Source: CALBPI01 sp038531945
Lineage (GTDB): Bacteria > Pseudomonadota > Gammaproteobacteria > Steroidobacterales > Woeseiaceae
Direction: 5' to 3'
Length of the DNA: 64,000 bases
Assembly: GCA_038531945.1 (NCBI GenBank)
Contig: JBCBBH010000003.1
Span: 62,001-126,000, forward strand
Shown: piece by piece, positions 54,315 through 62,511 of the stretch
How positions within the stretch are numbered: the first letter of the stretch is position 1
Layout of the letters: each line of letters opens with the position of its first letter
Program-made: the position numbers and the translations under genes
The notes under the pieces: generated by a model
The model's input: only the letters and a program-made list of their open reading frames with translations
The model's database searches: none
Told to the model about the DNA's origin: nothing

Positions 54315-54426
54315 TCGACCACAGTGTTCGACGTCGCACGTGTCTGTGAGCTGTGGCGCGATTTGAAGCGCCGCAGATTCACATGGACTTCGCGTTCGGA
54401 TCAAGAGATTTTCGTGGGAGTGAGTC

Positions 54427-55062
54427 ATGCAGTTTCTGTACGTAATGGATCCGATGTGCGGCTGGTGCTACGGCTTCCAGCCGCAACTCGACGCTTTTCT
54501 GGAGAAGTCGCCTAACTCGCAAGTCACTTGGGTCATGGGCGGACTGGCGCCGGACAATGACGAACCGATGGACGCTGCGCTTAGAGAAACAATTGCATCC
54601 TATTGGCATCAAATCGAAGGCACGGCCAAAGTGCCTTTCAACCACGACTACTGGCGGGTCAATACGCCGTATCGGTCCACATACCCGGCGTGTCGAGCGG
54701 TGATCGCGGCCGAGAGCATGGACAAAGGCAGCTCCCGCACGATGGTGAAGGCGATCCAGAAAGCGTACTACCGCGATGCCAAAAATCTATCGCTCGAAGG
54801 TACTTTGGTTACCTGTGCGAGTGTAATCGGCTTGGGGTCTGAAGCGTTTCGACGAGCATTGCGTTCCGATGAAATCGAACAAATACTGCGGGAGCACCTC
54901 GGCATCGTTCGACAGCTACAAGTTAGCGGTTTTCCAGCGCTGTTTTACATCGGGTCGGAGACTCGAGCGTATCCTCTGACGCTCGGTTATTGCCAAAGTG
55001 CAGTGCTCGAGCAGCGTCTAAATTCTATTCTCGATGACGCGAGGAAACCGGGCGGTGTATAG
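54427..55062 (+). CDS. DsbA-family thioredoxin-fold protein (CGWC)
   Basis: 211 residues. The active site is CGWC in YVMDPMCGWCYGFQPQLDAF. There is no signal peptide, so it is cytosolic. A helical insert follows, and the cis-Pro loop is VSGFPALFYIGSETRAYPLTLGY. This is the FrnE/DsbA-like class of cytosolic thiol oxidoreductases. It has GGAGTG before the ATG. It is distinct from the HCCA isomerase-like protein at 52872, which lacks the Cys pair. Confidence 0.88.
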   Translation: MQFLYVMDPMCGWCYGFQPQLDAFLEKSPNSQVTWVMGGLAPDNDEPMDAALRETIASYWHQIEGTAKVPFNHDYWRVNTPYRSTYPACRAVIAAESMDKGSSRTMVKAIQKAYYRDAKNLSLEGTLVTCASVIGLGSEAFRRALRSDEIEQILREHLGIVRQLQVSGFPALFYIGSETRAYPLTLGYCQSAVLEQRLNSILDDARKPGGV

Positions 55063-55184
55063 AGGCTATCCGACGAAACCACACCGGTCCTCGAGGAATT
55101 TTTCCCCTTGCACTAAGTGGTAGACGCCTGGATCGGCATTGTCGCCGTGGGCAACTGTAGAAGTTCGACCAAGTCGCCAACTGT

Positions 55185-55580
55185 TCAGACGCGATTTGTG
55201 GCCCACCCGATAAAGGCTGCCGAAAGACCGGCAATCATACCGACAACGCCGAATCCGACGCCGGCCTCAAAATTGGATCCACCTTCAGAGAGCCAATTCT
55301 CGAGAATCGCGACTGTCGCGGCGGCGGTTCCAAAGAAGATACCTGCATATCCCCAGCGAACGCCGATCCAATGAGTTCTGGGTACTTCTTCCAGACTATG
55401 TGTTTCAATCTCAAGCGCAGAGGCGAGAGACTTCAGGGAGCCCGGCGAACAAGCGCCGTCCGATTCAATTCGCTGAACGGTCCGTGTACTCAAGCCGGAG
55501 GCGATTGCCAGCTCATCCTGAGACCAACCTTTTTCTGCTCTGAGTCGCTTGACCAGTGATATAGCAATAGTGCGTTTCAT
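55185..55580 (-). CDS. XRE-type HTH protein with C-terminal membrane helices
   Basis: 131 residues. N-terminal HTH (SLVKRLRAEKGWSQDELAIASGLSTRTVQRIESDGACSP followed by SLKSLASALEIE), then a linker and two transmembrane segments (GYAGIFFGTAAATVAILENWL and FEAGVGFGVVGMIAGLSAAFIGWA). It is likely a membrane-tethered regulator. A copy of the shared 21-base motif lies just upstream of the start. Confidence 0.8.
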   Translation of the reverse strand: MKRTIAISLVKRLRAEKGWSQDELAIASGLSTRTVQRIESDGACSPGSLKSLASALEIETHSLEEVPRTHWIGVRWGYAGIFFGTAAATVAILENWLSEGGSNFEAGVGFGVVGMIAGLSAAFIGWATNRV

Positions 55581-55586
55581 ATGATT

Positions 55587-55607
55587 TACATCTGAATGTG
55601 AATCAGT
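55587..55607. promoter_or_regulatory. Shared operator-like motif, copy 2 (before the XRE-TM gene)
   Basis: TACATCT-GA-ATGTGAATCAGT on the plus strand, six bases upstream of the minus-strand XRE start. It matches copy 1 at 52073 in 19 of 21 positions; both differences fall in the centre of the ACAT-N4-ATGT palindrome. Confidence 0.55.
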
Positions 55608-55845
55608 AGAGTGCCACGTATTGATCGGGACCCATACGCCAAACTGGCGACAAACGCCGCCATTCGCACGACACGAGCGCTATTCGAAGAAAAACGAAGA
55701 GATAATCCGTTGATGCTGGTTGGTGCGTGGATCAGAGTGCTTGCTTGCACAGACGCCTCGCCGGTGCGACTTGGAGACTCGCAATCCAGTACGATTCAGC
55801 GGCAGGTGGGTCTAGAAAAACGGATAAACACCCTGGGAGGAACTC

Positions 55846-56709
55846 ATGACCAAAGATGAGGCGATTAGTGCTACGCGAATTGGTGCAATCGCTGCCTGCG
55901 TATCAGCCGGGATTTCGTCTGTTGTGGCCGGAATCGCGATTCTCACAGATGCTGGCGGCGAGCTTGCAGTGTTCAACGACCCTTTGTATGTCGTGGACGT
56001 CGTGTTTCTGCTCCTGCTGGCCTTCGGGATGTACCGAAAATCGAGGACGGCGGCAGTCCTGGCGTTTGTATATTTCCTTGCCTCCAAAGCTATCCTTGCA
56101 ACCGATTCTGGTCAGCTGTCTGGCCTGCCCCTGTCTCTCCTGTTTCTTTATTTTTTTGGAAATGCGGCAAGAGGTGCGTTCGTTTTTCATCGCCTGGAGC
56201 GCGCAGATAACCCTTCTTATCGTCCGACCAGCAAACTGAAGGCCGCTGTAATGGTGGTTGGATCGATCGTCATTGTTGGTTTGTCCGGCCTGGCTCTACT
56301 GACGACAACCGGAGTACTTGCATCAACTCGGGTCTTGTCTGGAAGTGAGATGTCCTCGAGTGACATCGAACGGCTGCAAGAGGCGGGTATCGTCGACCGC
56401 GACGAGCAGATCCAGTTCTTCTACGCAGACAGTCTCACGTTGCTTGCGAGTGGCAATGTCCTGACTGATCGTCGCGTCGTTGCCTATCACACCCTGGAGA
56501 ACGGCGAACGTGAGGTGTTTCCCGTGCGTTTTGAGCACATTGTTTCTGTAGAACTTGAGGAGCCGGGAGGGTCAATGAGTGACAGCATTTATCGCATTGA
56601 ACAGGAGGACCCGGACAATTGGGTCCGATTGTTCTTGTCGACGGAGCAAAAGGGTGACGAAGCCTTTATTGCCGCGCTAAGACAGCGAATCGAATCTGAA
56701 AAGCCATAA
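55846..56709 (+). CDS. Membrane protein with C-terminal PH-like domain, unknown
   Basis: 287 residues. The N-terminal half has about four membrane segments (IGAIAACVSAGISSVVAGIAIL, VVDVVFLLLLAFGMY, AAVLAFVYFLASKAIL, LPLSLLFLYFFGNAARGAFVF) and another near 140-160 (AVMVVGSIVIVGLSGLALLTTTG). The C-terminal part (VDRDEQIQFFYADSLTLLASGNVLTDRRVVAYHTLENGER) looks like a bacterial PH domain with the tDrRvv strand. No function known. CTGGGAGGAACTC before the ATG is a strong ribosome-binding site. Confidence 0.7.
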   Translation: MTKDEAISATRIGAIAACVSAGISSVVAGIAILTDAGGELAVFNDPLYVVDVVFLLLLAFGMYRKSRTAAVLAFVYFLASKAILATDSGQLSGLPLSLLFLYFFGNAARGAFVFHRLERADNPSYRPTSKLKAAVMVVGSIVIVGLSGLALLTTTGVLASTRVLSGSEMSSSDIERLQEAGIVDRDEQIQFFYADSLTLLASGNVLTDRRVVAYHTLENGEREVFPVRFEHIVSVELEEPGGSMSDSIYRIEQEDPDNWVRLFLSTEQKGDEAFIAALRQRIESEKP

Positions 56710-56807
56710 CCGGCGTCGTTTTCTTCGACCCAGATGCAACCCTTGCAGATTCGACTGACGATCGGTAGATCCACAACAGCGCAGCGACGTCCGTGGGTTT
56801 CGGTGTT

Positions 56808-57683
56808 ATGAAGGCCGTTGTAAAACTCGGTCTTGTGGTCGCTGGTGGGTTCGGGGTTGCAGTGTTTGCTGCGTATCTCGCTGGATCCACGCTAATTGAA
56901 CCAAACCAACATATCGTCGGACCGCCTCCAGCATCCATTGGCGGAGTTTCCGTGCGGATCGAGCGTAAAGGGGCGCCCGCCATTGCGGGTTGGTATCGGC
57001 GCGTCGGCGATGCTGAGTGCGCGGTTCTACTGGCGCATGGGCTGCGTGCGGACCGTCGGCAGATGCTCGGACGGGCAGAGTTTCTGATTGCCGCAGGATA
57101 CTCGGTTCTACTTATCGATCTGCAGGCGCACGGTGAATCGCTCGGCAAGCACATCGGTTTCGGTTTGATTGAGGCTAGCGATATCGTCGACGCCGTCAAG
57201 TTTCTGAAGGAAGATCATTCCAGCGTTGGAGTGATTGGTTTTTCCTTGGGCGGTGCTGCCGCAGTGCTTGCCGCCGACAAGCTTGAAGCTGATGCGCTGG
57301 TGGTTGAGGCGGTATTCACCGATATTCGAAAAGCCACCGCCAATCGTTTACAAACGCGACTTGGCGGGGTGGGGAGCGCTCTGTCGTCGGCGCTATTGTG
57401 GCAGCTCGAACCGAGAACCGGAATTCCCGTTTCCGCCGTTGCTCCTATTGAGGCGGTGGCAGACGTCCGTGCACCGCTACTCGTAATCGCCGGCGAAGCG
57501 GACAGAAGGACCACACTGGCCGACTCACAGGCTTTGTTTGATCGCGCCAACCAGCCGAAGGCGTTTTGGGCGGTTCCAGGGGCCGCGCATGAGAATTACC
57601 ATGTCCATTCACAGGTCGAGTATGAACGTCGAGTCTTGAATTTTTTCAGTCAGTATCTCGTCGGATGTGAGGTCGCCCCGTAG
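56808..57683 (+). CDS. Alpha/beta hydrolase with N-terminal membrane anchor
   Basis: 291 residues from ATG 56808; an in-frame GTG lies five codons upstream. A hydrophobic anchor (VVKLGLVVAGGFGVAVFAAYLAG) precedes the fold. The nucleophile elbow is GFSLGG, the oxyanion-side block LLAHGLRADRR, the acid in VIAGEADRRT and the His in GAAHENYH. It is a probable membrane-bound esterase or peptidase-like hydrolase. Substrate unknown. Confidence 0.88.
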   Translation: MKAVVKLGLVVAGGFGVAVFAAYLAGSTLIEPNQHIVGPPPASIGGVSVRIERKGAPAIAGWYRRVGDAECAVLLAHGLRADRRQMLGRAEFLIAAGYSVLLIDLQAHGESLGKHIGFGLIEASDIVDAVKFLKEDHSSVGVIGFSLGGAAAVLAADKLEADALVVEAVFTDIRKATANRLQTRLGGVGSALSSALLWQLEPRTGIPVSAVAPIEAVADVRAPLLVIAGEADRRTTLADSQALFDRANQPKAFWAVPGAAHENYHVHSQVEYERRVLNFFSQYLVGCEVAP

Positions 57684-57796
57684 ATGGGGTTAATAGACCG
57701 GGTTTTCGAGAGCTTGACCAGGTGGTTCGATCAGAGCGAATTCGAGAGCCTCAGCCCAGACGCAGAATATTTCCGAAATCGACTAGGGATACGCCG

Positions 57797-58141
57797 ATGA
57801 CCGAGACGCAGACTGAACGAGAGGGCACGCATACACCGGTCAAGAATTCAGACCGCTTGCCTATCGTCATCTTTGGACTGCTCCTGCTCGGATGGCCAAT
57901 TGGTGCCTTAATCGCTGCATCTTGGGACTCGCCATCAGTCTTGGCAGATAATTCGCTATTCTACGGGTATGTTCTGTTTTCTACTTTGCTCTATCCCGTT
58001 TTCTACTTGGTGTCTTTCGTCGTTGCGTCTCAGCTCAAGCACAAAAGAGCCGATCACAAGAGAGTATTGCGATGGGCCTATTTTCCATTGCTCAGCGCGT
58101 ATCCGTGGCTTGCGGTATTCATCATCTTGAATTTGGAATAG
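57797..58141 (+). CDS. Small two- to three-helix membrane protein, unknown
   Basis: 114 residues from ATG 57797 (TAGGGA eight bases ahead). After a polar N-terminus there are hydrophobic segments LPIVIFGLLLLGWPIGALIAA, LFYGYVLFSTLLYPVFYLVSFVVA and WAYFPLLSAYPWLAVFIILNL. No family recognised. It ends 18 bases before the GNAT gene start. Confidence 0.5.
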   Translation: MTETQTEREGTHTPVKNSDRLPIVIFGLLLLGWPIGALIAASWDSPSVLADNSLFYGYVLFSTLLYPVFYLVSFVVASQLKHKRADHKRVLRWAYFPLLSAYPWLAVFIILNLE

Positions 58142-58159
58142 CGGGGTGTGTGCAACGTG

Positions 58160-58630
58160 ATGCGTATCGAGCGAGATGATCTCACCCGCCCTGAGGTGCA
58201 CGCACTTCTGGCTGAGCACCTCGAGAACATGCATCAGCTTTCGCCTGTCGACAGTGTGCATGCTTTGGGTCTCGATCAGCTCCGGGCGCCTGGAATTACG
58301 TTCTGGAGTGTGTGGTCGGGGACCGAACTCGTGGGCTGCGGTGCGTTGAAGGAGTTATCGAGCGATCACGGAGAGATCAAGTCGATGCGCACGCCAGCGG
58401 CGAAGCGCCGACAGGGAGCGGGGCGCCGTGTGCTTGGGCACATCATTGGTGAGGCAACCCGTCGCGGATACTCGCGCCTTAGTCTGGAAACGGGGTCTGG
58501 CCCAACATTCGACGCGGCGCACAAGCTGTATTCGAGCGTGGGCTTTAAGTACTGCGGTCCATTTGGAAACTATGCGGAAGATCCAAACAGCAGATTCATG
58601 TGTCTCGATTTACAAGAAATATCGTCGTAG
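58160..58630 (+). CDS. GNAT-family N-acetyltransferase
   Basis: 156 residues from ATG 58160 (a GTG at 58148 is possible). Acetyl-CoA-binding block R-x-x-G-x-G/A is KRRQGAGRRVLGHIIGEA, preceded by HGEIKSMRTPAA (motif D/A strand) and followed by YSRLSLETGSGPTFDAAHKLYSSVGFKYCGPF. The pattern is close to GNAT proteins of the type that acts on small polyamine- or amino-acid-like substrates. Substrate unknown. Confidence 0.9.
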   Translation: MRIERDDLTRPEVHALLAEHLENMHQLSPVDSVHALGLDQLRAPGITFWSVWSGTELVGCGALKELSSDHGEIKSMRTPAAKRRQGAGRRVLGHIIGEATRRGYSRLSLETGSGPTFDAAHKLYSSVGFKYCGPFGNYAEDPNSRFMCLDLQEISS

Positions 58631-58656
58631 ATGTTAGTTCCCTGCGGTAGACCGCT

Positions 58657-59067
58657 TTGAAACTTCGGAAGCTCGCCTACATCCAACTTCATGACTCCCG
58701 GTTTCGAATCCGGATGGTGACCGATGAACAACAGAACGGCTATCGCGAGTTCTCCTCCAACGCATTGCCCGGTTCCGAGTTCACTCATCAGTCGGCATCT
58801 GCGCTCACCGCGGAGCTGCGGTCGGCGCTGAAGTCGCTTGGTGCATTCCAGCCCGGGGTGATCAAGCCGCTCGCTCTTGTGCAGTTGATGAAACGGCTAC
58901 CGAAACGGCTTACCGATAACGAACGATCCAATCTGATTCGGAAGATCGAAGCGGCGGGTATCCACGAGCCGATGCTCTTGTTCGACGCCGATACGCTACC
59001 TTCTTTTGAATTTCTGATGATGATCAGGAAGCGTTGGTTCAGAGCACGTGCGCAAAGGCATGTATGA
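58657..59067 (+). CDS. Small cytosolic protein, unknown
   Basis: 136 residues, TTG start at 58657. No signal peptide or membrane segment. It is rich in Leu, Arg and Lys with a basic C-terminus (FEFLMMIRKRWFRARAQRHV). The mid part (LTDNERSNLIRKIEAAGIHE) is helical. I do not recognise the family. It follows the GNAT gene by 26 bases and may be in its transcript. Confidence 0.45.
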   Translation: MKLRKLAYIQLHDSRFRIRMVTDEQQNGYREFSSNALPGSEFTHQSASALTAELRSALKSLGAFQPGVIKPLALVQLMKRLPKRLTDNERSNLIRKIEAAGIHEPMLLFDADTLPSFEFLMMIRKRWFRARAQRHV

Positions 59068-59156
59068 CGTCTGGGTTCTGATTGAGTCAACGCTCGGCGC
59101 CCTCAAGGATTGCGTTGTTTGTTATCGTTGGCGCAATCCAACTCGGAGTTAAAACC

Positions 59157-60671
59157 GTGCCTCCAAGAATAAACCGGCGAACCCTGGTTAGCGCCTGCAT
59201 TGTTGCGCTGTCGGCGTGTAGCGTCATGTCCACCACAGAATCTCAGAAAATGGATGGTGCGCAAGATTCGGCGATTTCGTCGAGCAACGGCGATGCGTTG
59301 GCAGACCAGGTGCTGCGTAGTCTCGCGCCGCCGATTCTGCTCACTGGCGAAGCACGCCCGAACTGGACCGTTGAAGAGCGAATGGCGCACTACGGTGTCC
59401 CGGGCGTCAGTATCGCTGTGATTCTCGATGGCGAAATCGCATGGACGAAGTCGTTTGGGTACGCGGACGCGACTCAGAGGATTCCCGTTTCTGAAGAGAC
59501 GCTGTTTCAGGCCGCGTCGATCTCGAAACCCGTCACGGCATTGGCGGCGCTACAGCTCGTGGACGCCGGGTTGATCGAACTTGATGCACCGGTTAACGAC
59601 TACCTGACAAGCTGGCAGATTCCGAGCAACGTTTTCACCCAGGAAGTTCCGGTGACGTTGCGGCATCTGCTGTCGCATACGGGCGGGTTGACCGTACACG
59701 GGTTTCCCGGATATGCGGAAGGCGATCTTCTGCCAACGCCGATCGAGGTCCTGAACGGCGAACAGCCTGCGAACACGGGCGCCGTCGTTGTCGACCAATT
59801 CCCAGGCTTGATGCACCGCTATTCGGGTGGTGGATACACGGTTGCACAGGTGATGCTCGAGGATGTGGCCGGTGAGTCATTCGAGGCGCTGCTCGATTGG
59901 TTGGTGCTTGAGCCCGCGAACATGAGTTTGAGTTCCTTCGAGCAACCGTTGCCGGTGTTGGCGGCGCCGTTTGCATCGGCGGCGCATGATGCGGAAGGAA
60001 ACAGAATCGACGGCCACTCCCATCGATATCCTGAGCTTGCCGCCGCAGGGCTATGGACGACACCAACGGATCTCGCGAACCTCGCGATTGCGATAGCAAA
60101 AGGCGGTAACGATGGCGAGCAGATGCTCAGCGACGAGATGTTGGCCGAGATGATGACGCCACTAGGCGGCAGCGACTACGGTCTTGGAATCGCAGTCCGG
60201 CAGTACGGTGATCATCAAGTGCTGAGTCACACCGGCGGCAACCACGGTTTTCGTGCTGTGTTTAGTTTTCATCCCGAGGGCGACTACGGTGTCGCCGTAA
60301 TGACAAACAGTGATCGCGGTGACTCTGTTGCACGCGAGCTCCAGAGTGCGCTGGCTGAGACGTATGGTTGGCTGGTAGGCGCCAGCGAAGTTCGTGATAC
60401 GGCGGATCTTAGCGATGCGGATCTAGCGAAGTTCACGGGTCGCTATGTCGGTGACTTTGGCGGTGAGATGCACGATGTTGTGATCTCGGTGGTCGGGGAT
60501 GGTTTGTCTCTGGAAAGTGACTTAGGCATTAAGCCGCATGCCGTGTTCGTAAGCCCGGACCTCCGATCCATTTTCAACCGCAATGGTGGCACGATTCGTT
60601 TCGATTACGTGGACGATGAGCTTCGTGGTTTGTATTTGTATGGTGTGAAATTCAACAAAACCGCGTCGTAG
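59157..60671 (+). CDS. Class-C-like serine hydrolase lipoprotein
   Basis: 504 residues from GTG 59157, chosen because GGAG lies upstream and a lipoprotein signal follows (RRTLVSACIVALSACSVM, lipobox LSAC). Active-site motifs: SISK in AASISKPVTALAALQ, YSG in HRYSGGGYTVAQVML, and HTG in LSHTGGNHGFRAVF. The C-terminal roughly 120 residues form an extra beta domain. It is a second, larger relative of the hydrolase at 50097. Likely an esterase or peptidase anchored in the envelope. Confidence 0.85.
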   Translation: MPPRINRRTLVSACIVALSACSVMSTTESQKMDGAQDSAISSSNGDALADQVLRSLAPPILLTGEARPNWTVEERMAHYGVPGVSIAVILDGEIAWTKSFGYADATQRIPVSEETLFQAASISKPVTALAALQLVDAGLIELDAPVNDYLTSWQIPSNVFTQEVPVTLRHLLSHTGGLTVHGFPGYAEGDLLPTPIEVLNGEQPANTGAVVVDQFPGLMHRYSGGGYTVAQVMLEDVAGESFEALLDWLVLEPANMSLSSFEQPLPVLAAPFASAAHDAEGNRIDGHSHRYPELAAAGLWTTPTDLANLAIAIAKGGNDGEQMLSDEMLAEMMTPLGGSDYGLGIAVRQYGDHQVLSHTGGNHGFRAVFSFHPEGDYGVAVMTNSDRGDSVARELQSALAETYGWLVGASEVRDTADLSDADLAKFTGRYVGDFGGEMHDVVISVVGDGLSLESDLGIKPHAVFVSPDLRSIFNRNGGTIRFDYVDDELRGLYLYGVKFNKTAS

Positions 60672-60694
60672 TCCGCGCAACTTTTTTCCGCGAG

Positions 60695-61465
60695 TCATCC
60701 TCTCGCAAACGTCGCTTTCGACGACTCGTCATCGCGCGTCAACCACCAGGTGCTGCCTACAATTGCGATGATCAGCGCCAACCGAACGGCATTGCCGTAC
60801 CACCCGCCGATTGCGCTGTCGCCCATTGCGAAAATCTCCCATAGCGTGTTCATGCCGCAGTGAGCGACGATCGATGGCCAAAGATTTTTTCGCCAGCGTA
60901 CGTATAGCCATCCAAAAAGGAGGCTGCCGAGCGCTGTGATTGCAACGACCCCCGCCGCTTCGATCAGAGATTGTCCTTGCGAGGCATGAGCGACACCGAA
61001 CACGACCGACGGGATCAAAGCGGCCGGAAAGAATCGCCAGCCCGCGAACACCATCAGTCCACCGATCGCCAGTCCGCGGTAGTTAATTTCCTCAAAGACA
61101 GGACCTCCTATGCCCAGCCACGCAAGATCGGCAAAGCGCAGGGAGGCCGATTGCGGCGCTGTGAGCGCGCAGACAATGGTCGCGACCGAAAGGATAGTGG
61201 CTAGCGACACTATTGAGCGTGCCGCCGGTCGTCGTAAACCCACTACGTCAGTGATTCGTGCGAGCCGAATGCCCCCCACCAGACGAAGCATTACAGTCAG
61301 AACCACCACGTCGCTGAAAGAGGCGAGAAAAGAGCGACCGTAGGGCAGGCCAAGGGCCCCATTCGGCGCTAACAGCCGCATGATATCTCCGCTGATTACC
61401 GCCCAGAAAAGGCCGAGCACAACCGCAGTTGGTACTCGGAGCGACTGACCTGAAGTTACACTCAC
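60695..61465 (-). CDS. CPBP-family intramembrane metalloprotease
   Basis: 256 residues, GTG start at 61463-61465. About seven membrane helices. The Abi/CPBP catalytic motifs are EEINYRGLAI (EExxxR) and FGVAHASQG (FxxxH), with a final H-x-x-x-N motif in AHCGMNTLW. It is probably a CAAX-prenyl-like protease or bacteriocin-immunity-type membrane protease. It is divergent from the AraC gene with 68 bases between starts. Confidence 0.88.
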   Translation of the reverse strand: MSVTSGQSLRVPTAVVLGLFWAVISGDIMRLLAPNGALGLPYGRSFLASFSDVVVLTVMLRLVGGIRLARITDVVGLRRPAARSIVSLATILSVATIVCALTAPQSASLRFADLAWLGIGGPVFEEINYRGLAIGGLMVFAGWRFFPAALIPSVVFGVAHASQGQSLIEAAGVVAITALGSLLFGWLYVRWRKNLWPSIVAHCGMNTLWEIFAMGDSAIGGWYGNAVRLALIIAIVGSTWWLTRDDESSKATFARG

Positions 61466-61533
61466 GCTGTATATCGCCTCTGAATTGGCATCAACTAATT
61501 ATTGTAAGACTACCGGTTGGGCGGAGTGACGCA

Positions 61534-62406
61534 TTGAACGAAACGGACACAACTCGCGATGAACTTCGCACCGTTCCACCGCCGGAAGCGTTATCGCCGT
61601 TCGTCAGCGTGTTCGTTTGTCGGCGAGATTGTGTCGATGGGCAGGTGATTCGGCTCCTGCCTGAGCTGCGATCATCCGTGCAGGTCAATCTTGCAGATCC
61701 GTATTGGGTTCGTGAGCAAGATAGCGACGCTCAATGGCGTCAGTGTCCACGCGTCGCAATCTGGACGCCACGAACGCAATGGGGTTATGGCTACGCGAAA
61801 GAGAGAATTGTCGTCTACGCGTTTGGACTTACCCCGTTGGGCTTGGGTGCGCTCCTTGGCAGCGATCAACCGATGATGCCAAATCAAATTTACGCTCTCG
61901 AATACCCGTCCGAACTGCGAGACATTCTCCAAGCCGCAAGACAGCAGCGCTTCGATGATTGGTATGCACTGGTCTCTGACCGTCTCACGAAAGTTTTTCG
62001 GCACGTCGATCCGACACCTGCCGTGACGGATGAGGCACTTGAATTGCTGTCAATCGATGGCGGTGGCGCGGTCTCCTCTGCAGCAGGTCTTATGGGATTG
62101 TCGACACGCCAATTCAGGCGCCGGTTTCTGCGGTCATTCGGGATGACGCCGAAGCGTTACCAAAGACTGACTCGCGTGGATCGCATGCTTCGTCAGTTGC
62201 ATCCTCGCGCATGGGAGTCAGACGCTTTCGCTGGTGAGCCTGTTGCGTTTGCCGATCAACCTCATGCTATTCGCGAGTTCAAGGAGGCGACCGGCGTGAC
62301 GCCATCTGTCTACCTGGCCAGCAAGCGAGCGGGCGATCGCACGCTCCGTTCGCTCGCGGTCGAATCGTCGGTGGCTGCGCCCGTCGAGTCAGAGAAAGAC
62401 GCCTAG
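61534..62406 (+). CDS. AraC-family transcriptional regulator (soluble)
   Basis: 290 residues from TTG 61534, chosen because GGAG lies eight bases ahead and this avoids overlap with the divergent protease gene; an open frame extends to 61429. An N-terminal AraC_binding-like domain (PELRSSVQVNLADPYWV, then ERIVVYAFGLTPLGLGALLG) precedes an HTH_18-like region (SSAAGLMGLSTRQFRRRFLRSFGMTPKRYQRLTRVDRML, then DQPHAIREFKEATGVTPSVY). It may control the divergent CPBP protease. Confidence 0.85.
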   Translation: MNETDTTRDELRTVPPPEALSPFVSVFVCRRDCVDGQVIRLLPELRSSVQVNLADPYWVREQDSDAQWRQCPRVAIWTPRTQWGYGYAKERIVVYAFGLTPLGLGALLGSDQPMMPNQIYALEYPSELRDILQAARQQRFDDWYALVSDRLTKVFRHVDPTPAVTDEALELLSIDGGGAVSSAAGLMGLSTRQFRRRFLRSFGMTPKRYQRLTRVDRMLRQLHPRAWESDAFAGEPVAFADQPHAIREFKEATGVTPSVYLASKRAGDRTLRSLAVESSVAAPVESEKDA

Positions 62407-62511
62407 CGGGGCAGGTGCCGAGAAGCGTCAGCGTCGCGTATGTGGTTGAGATTCTCCGCAGAACCCCACACACTCGAATTGAATCGAGAATAAGACGATG
62501 ACGGGGACGTT

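Noticed and set aside
55611..55859. 82-codon plus-strand frame between the XRE-TM and PH-domain genes
   Set aside because: No ribosome-binding site, no domain, and it overlaps the start of the next gene.
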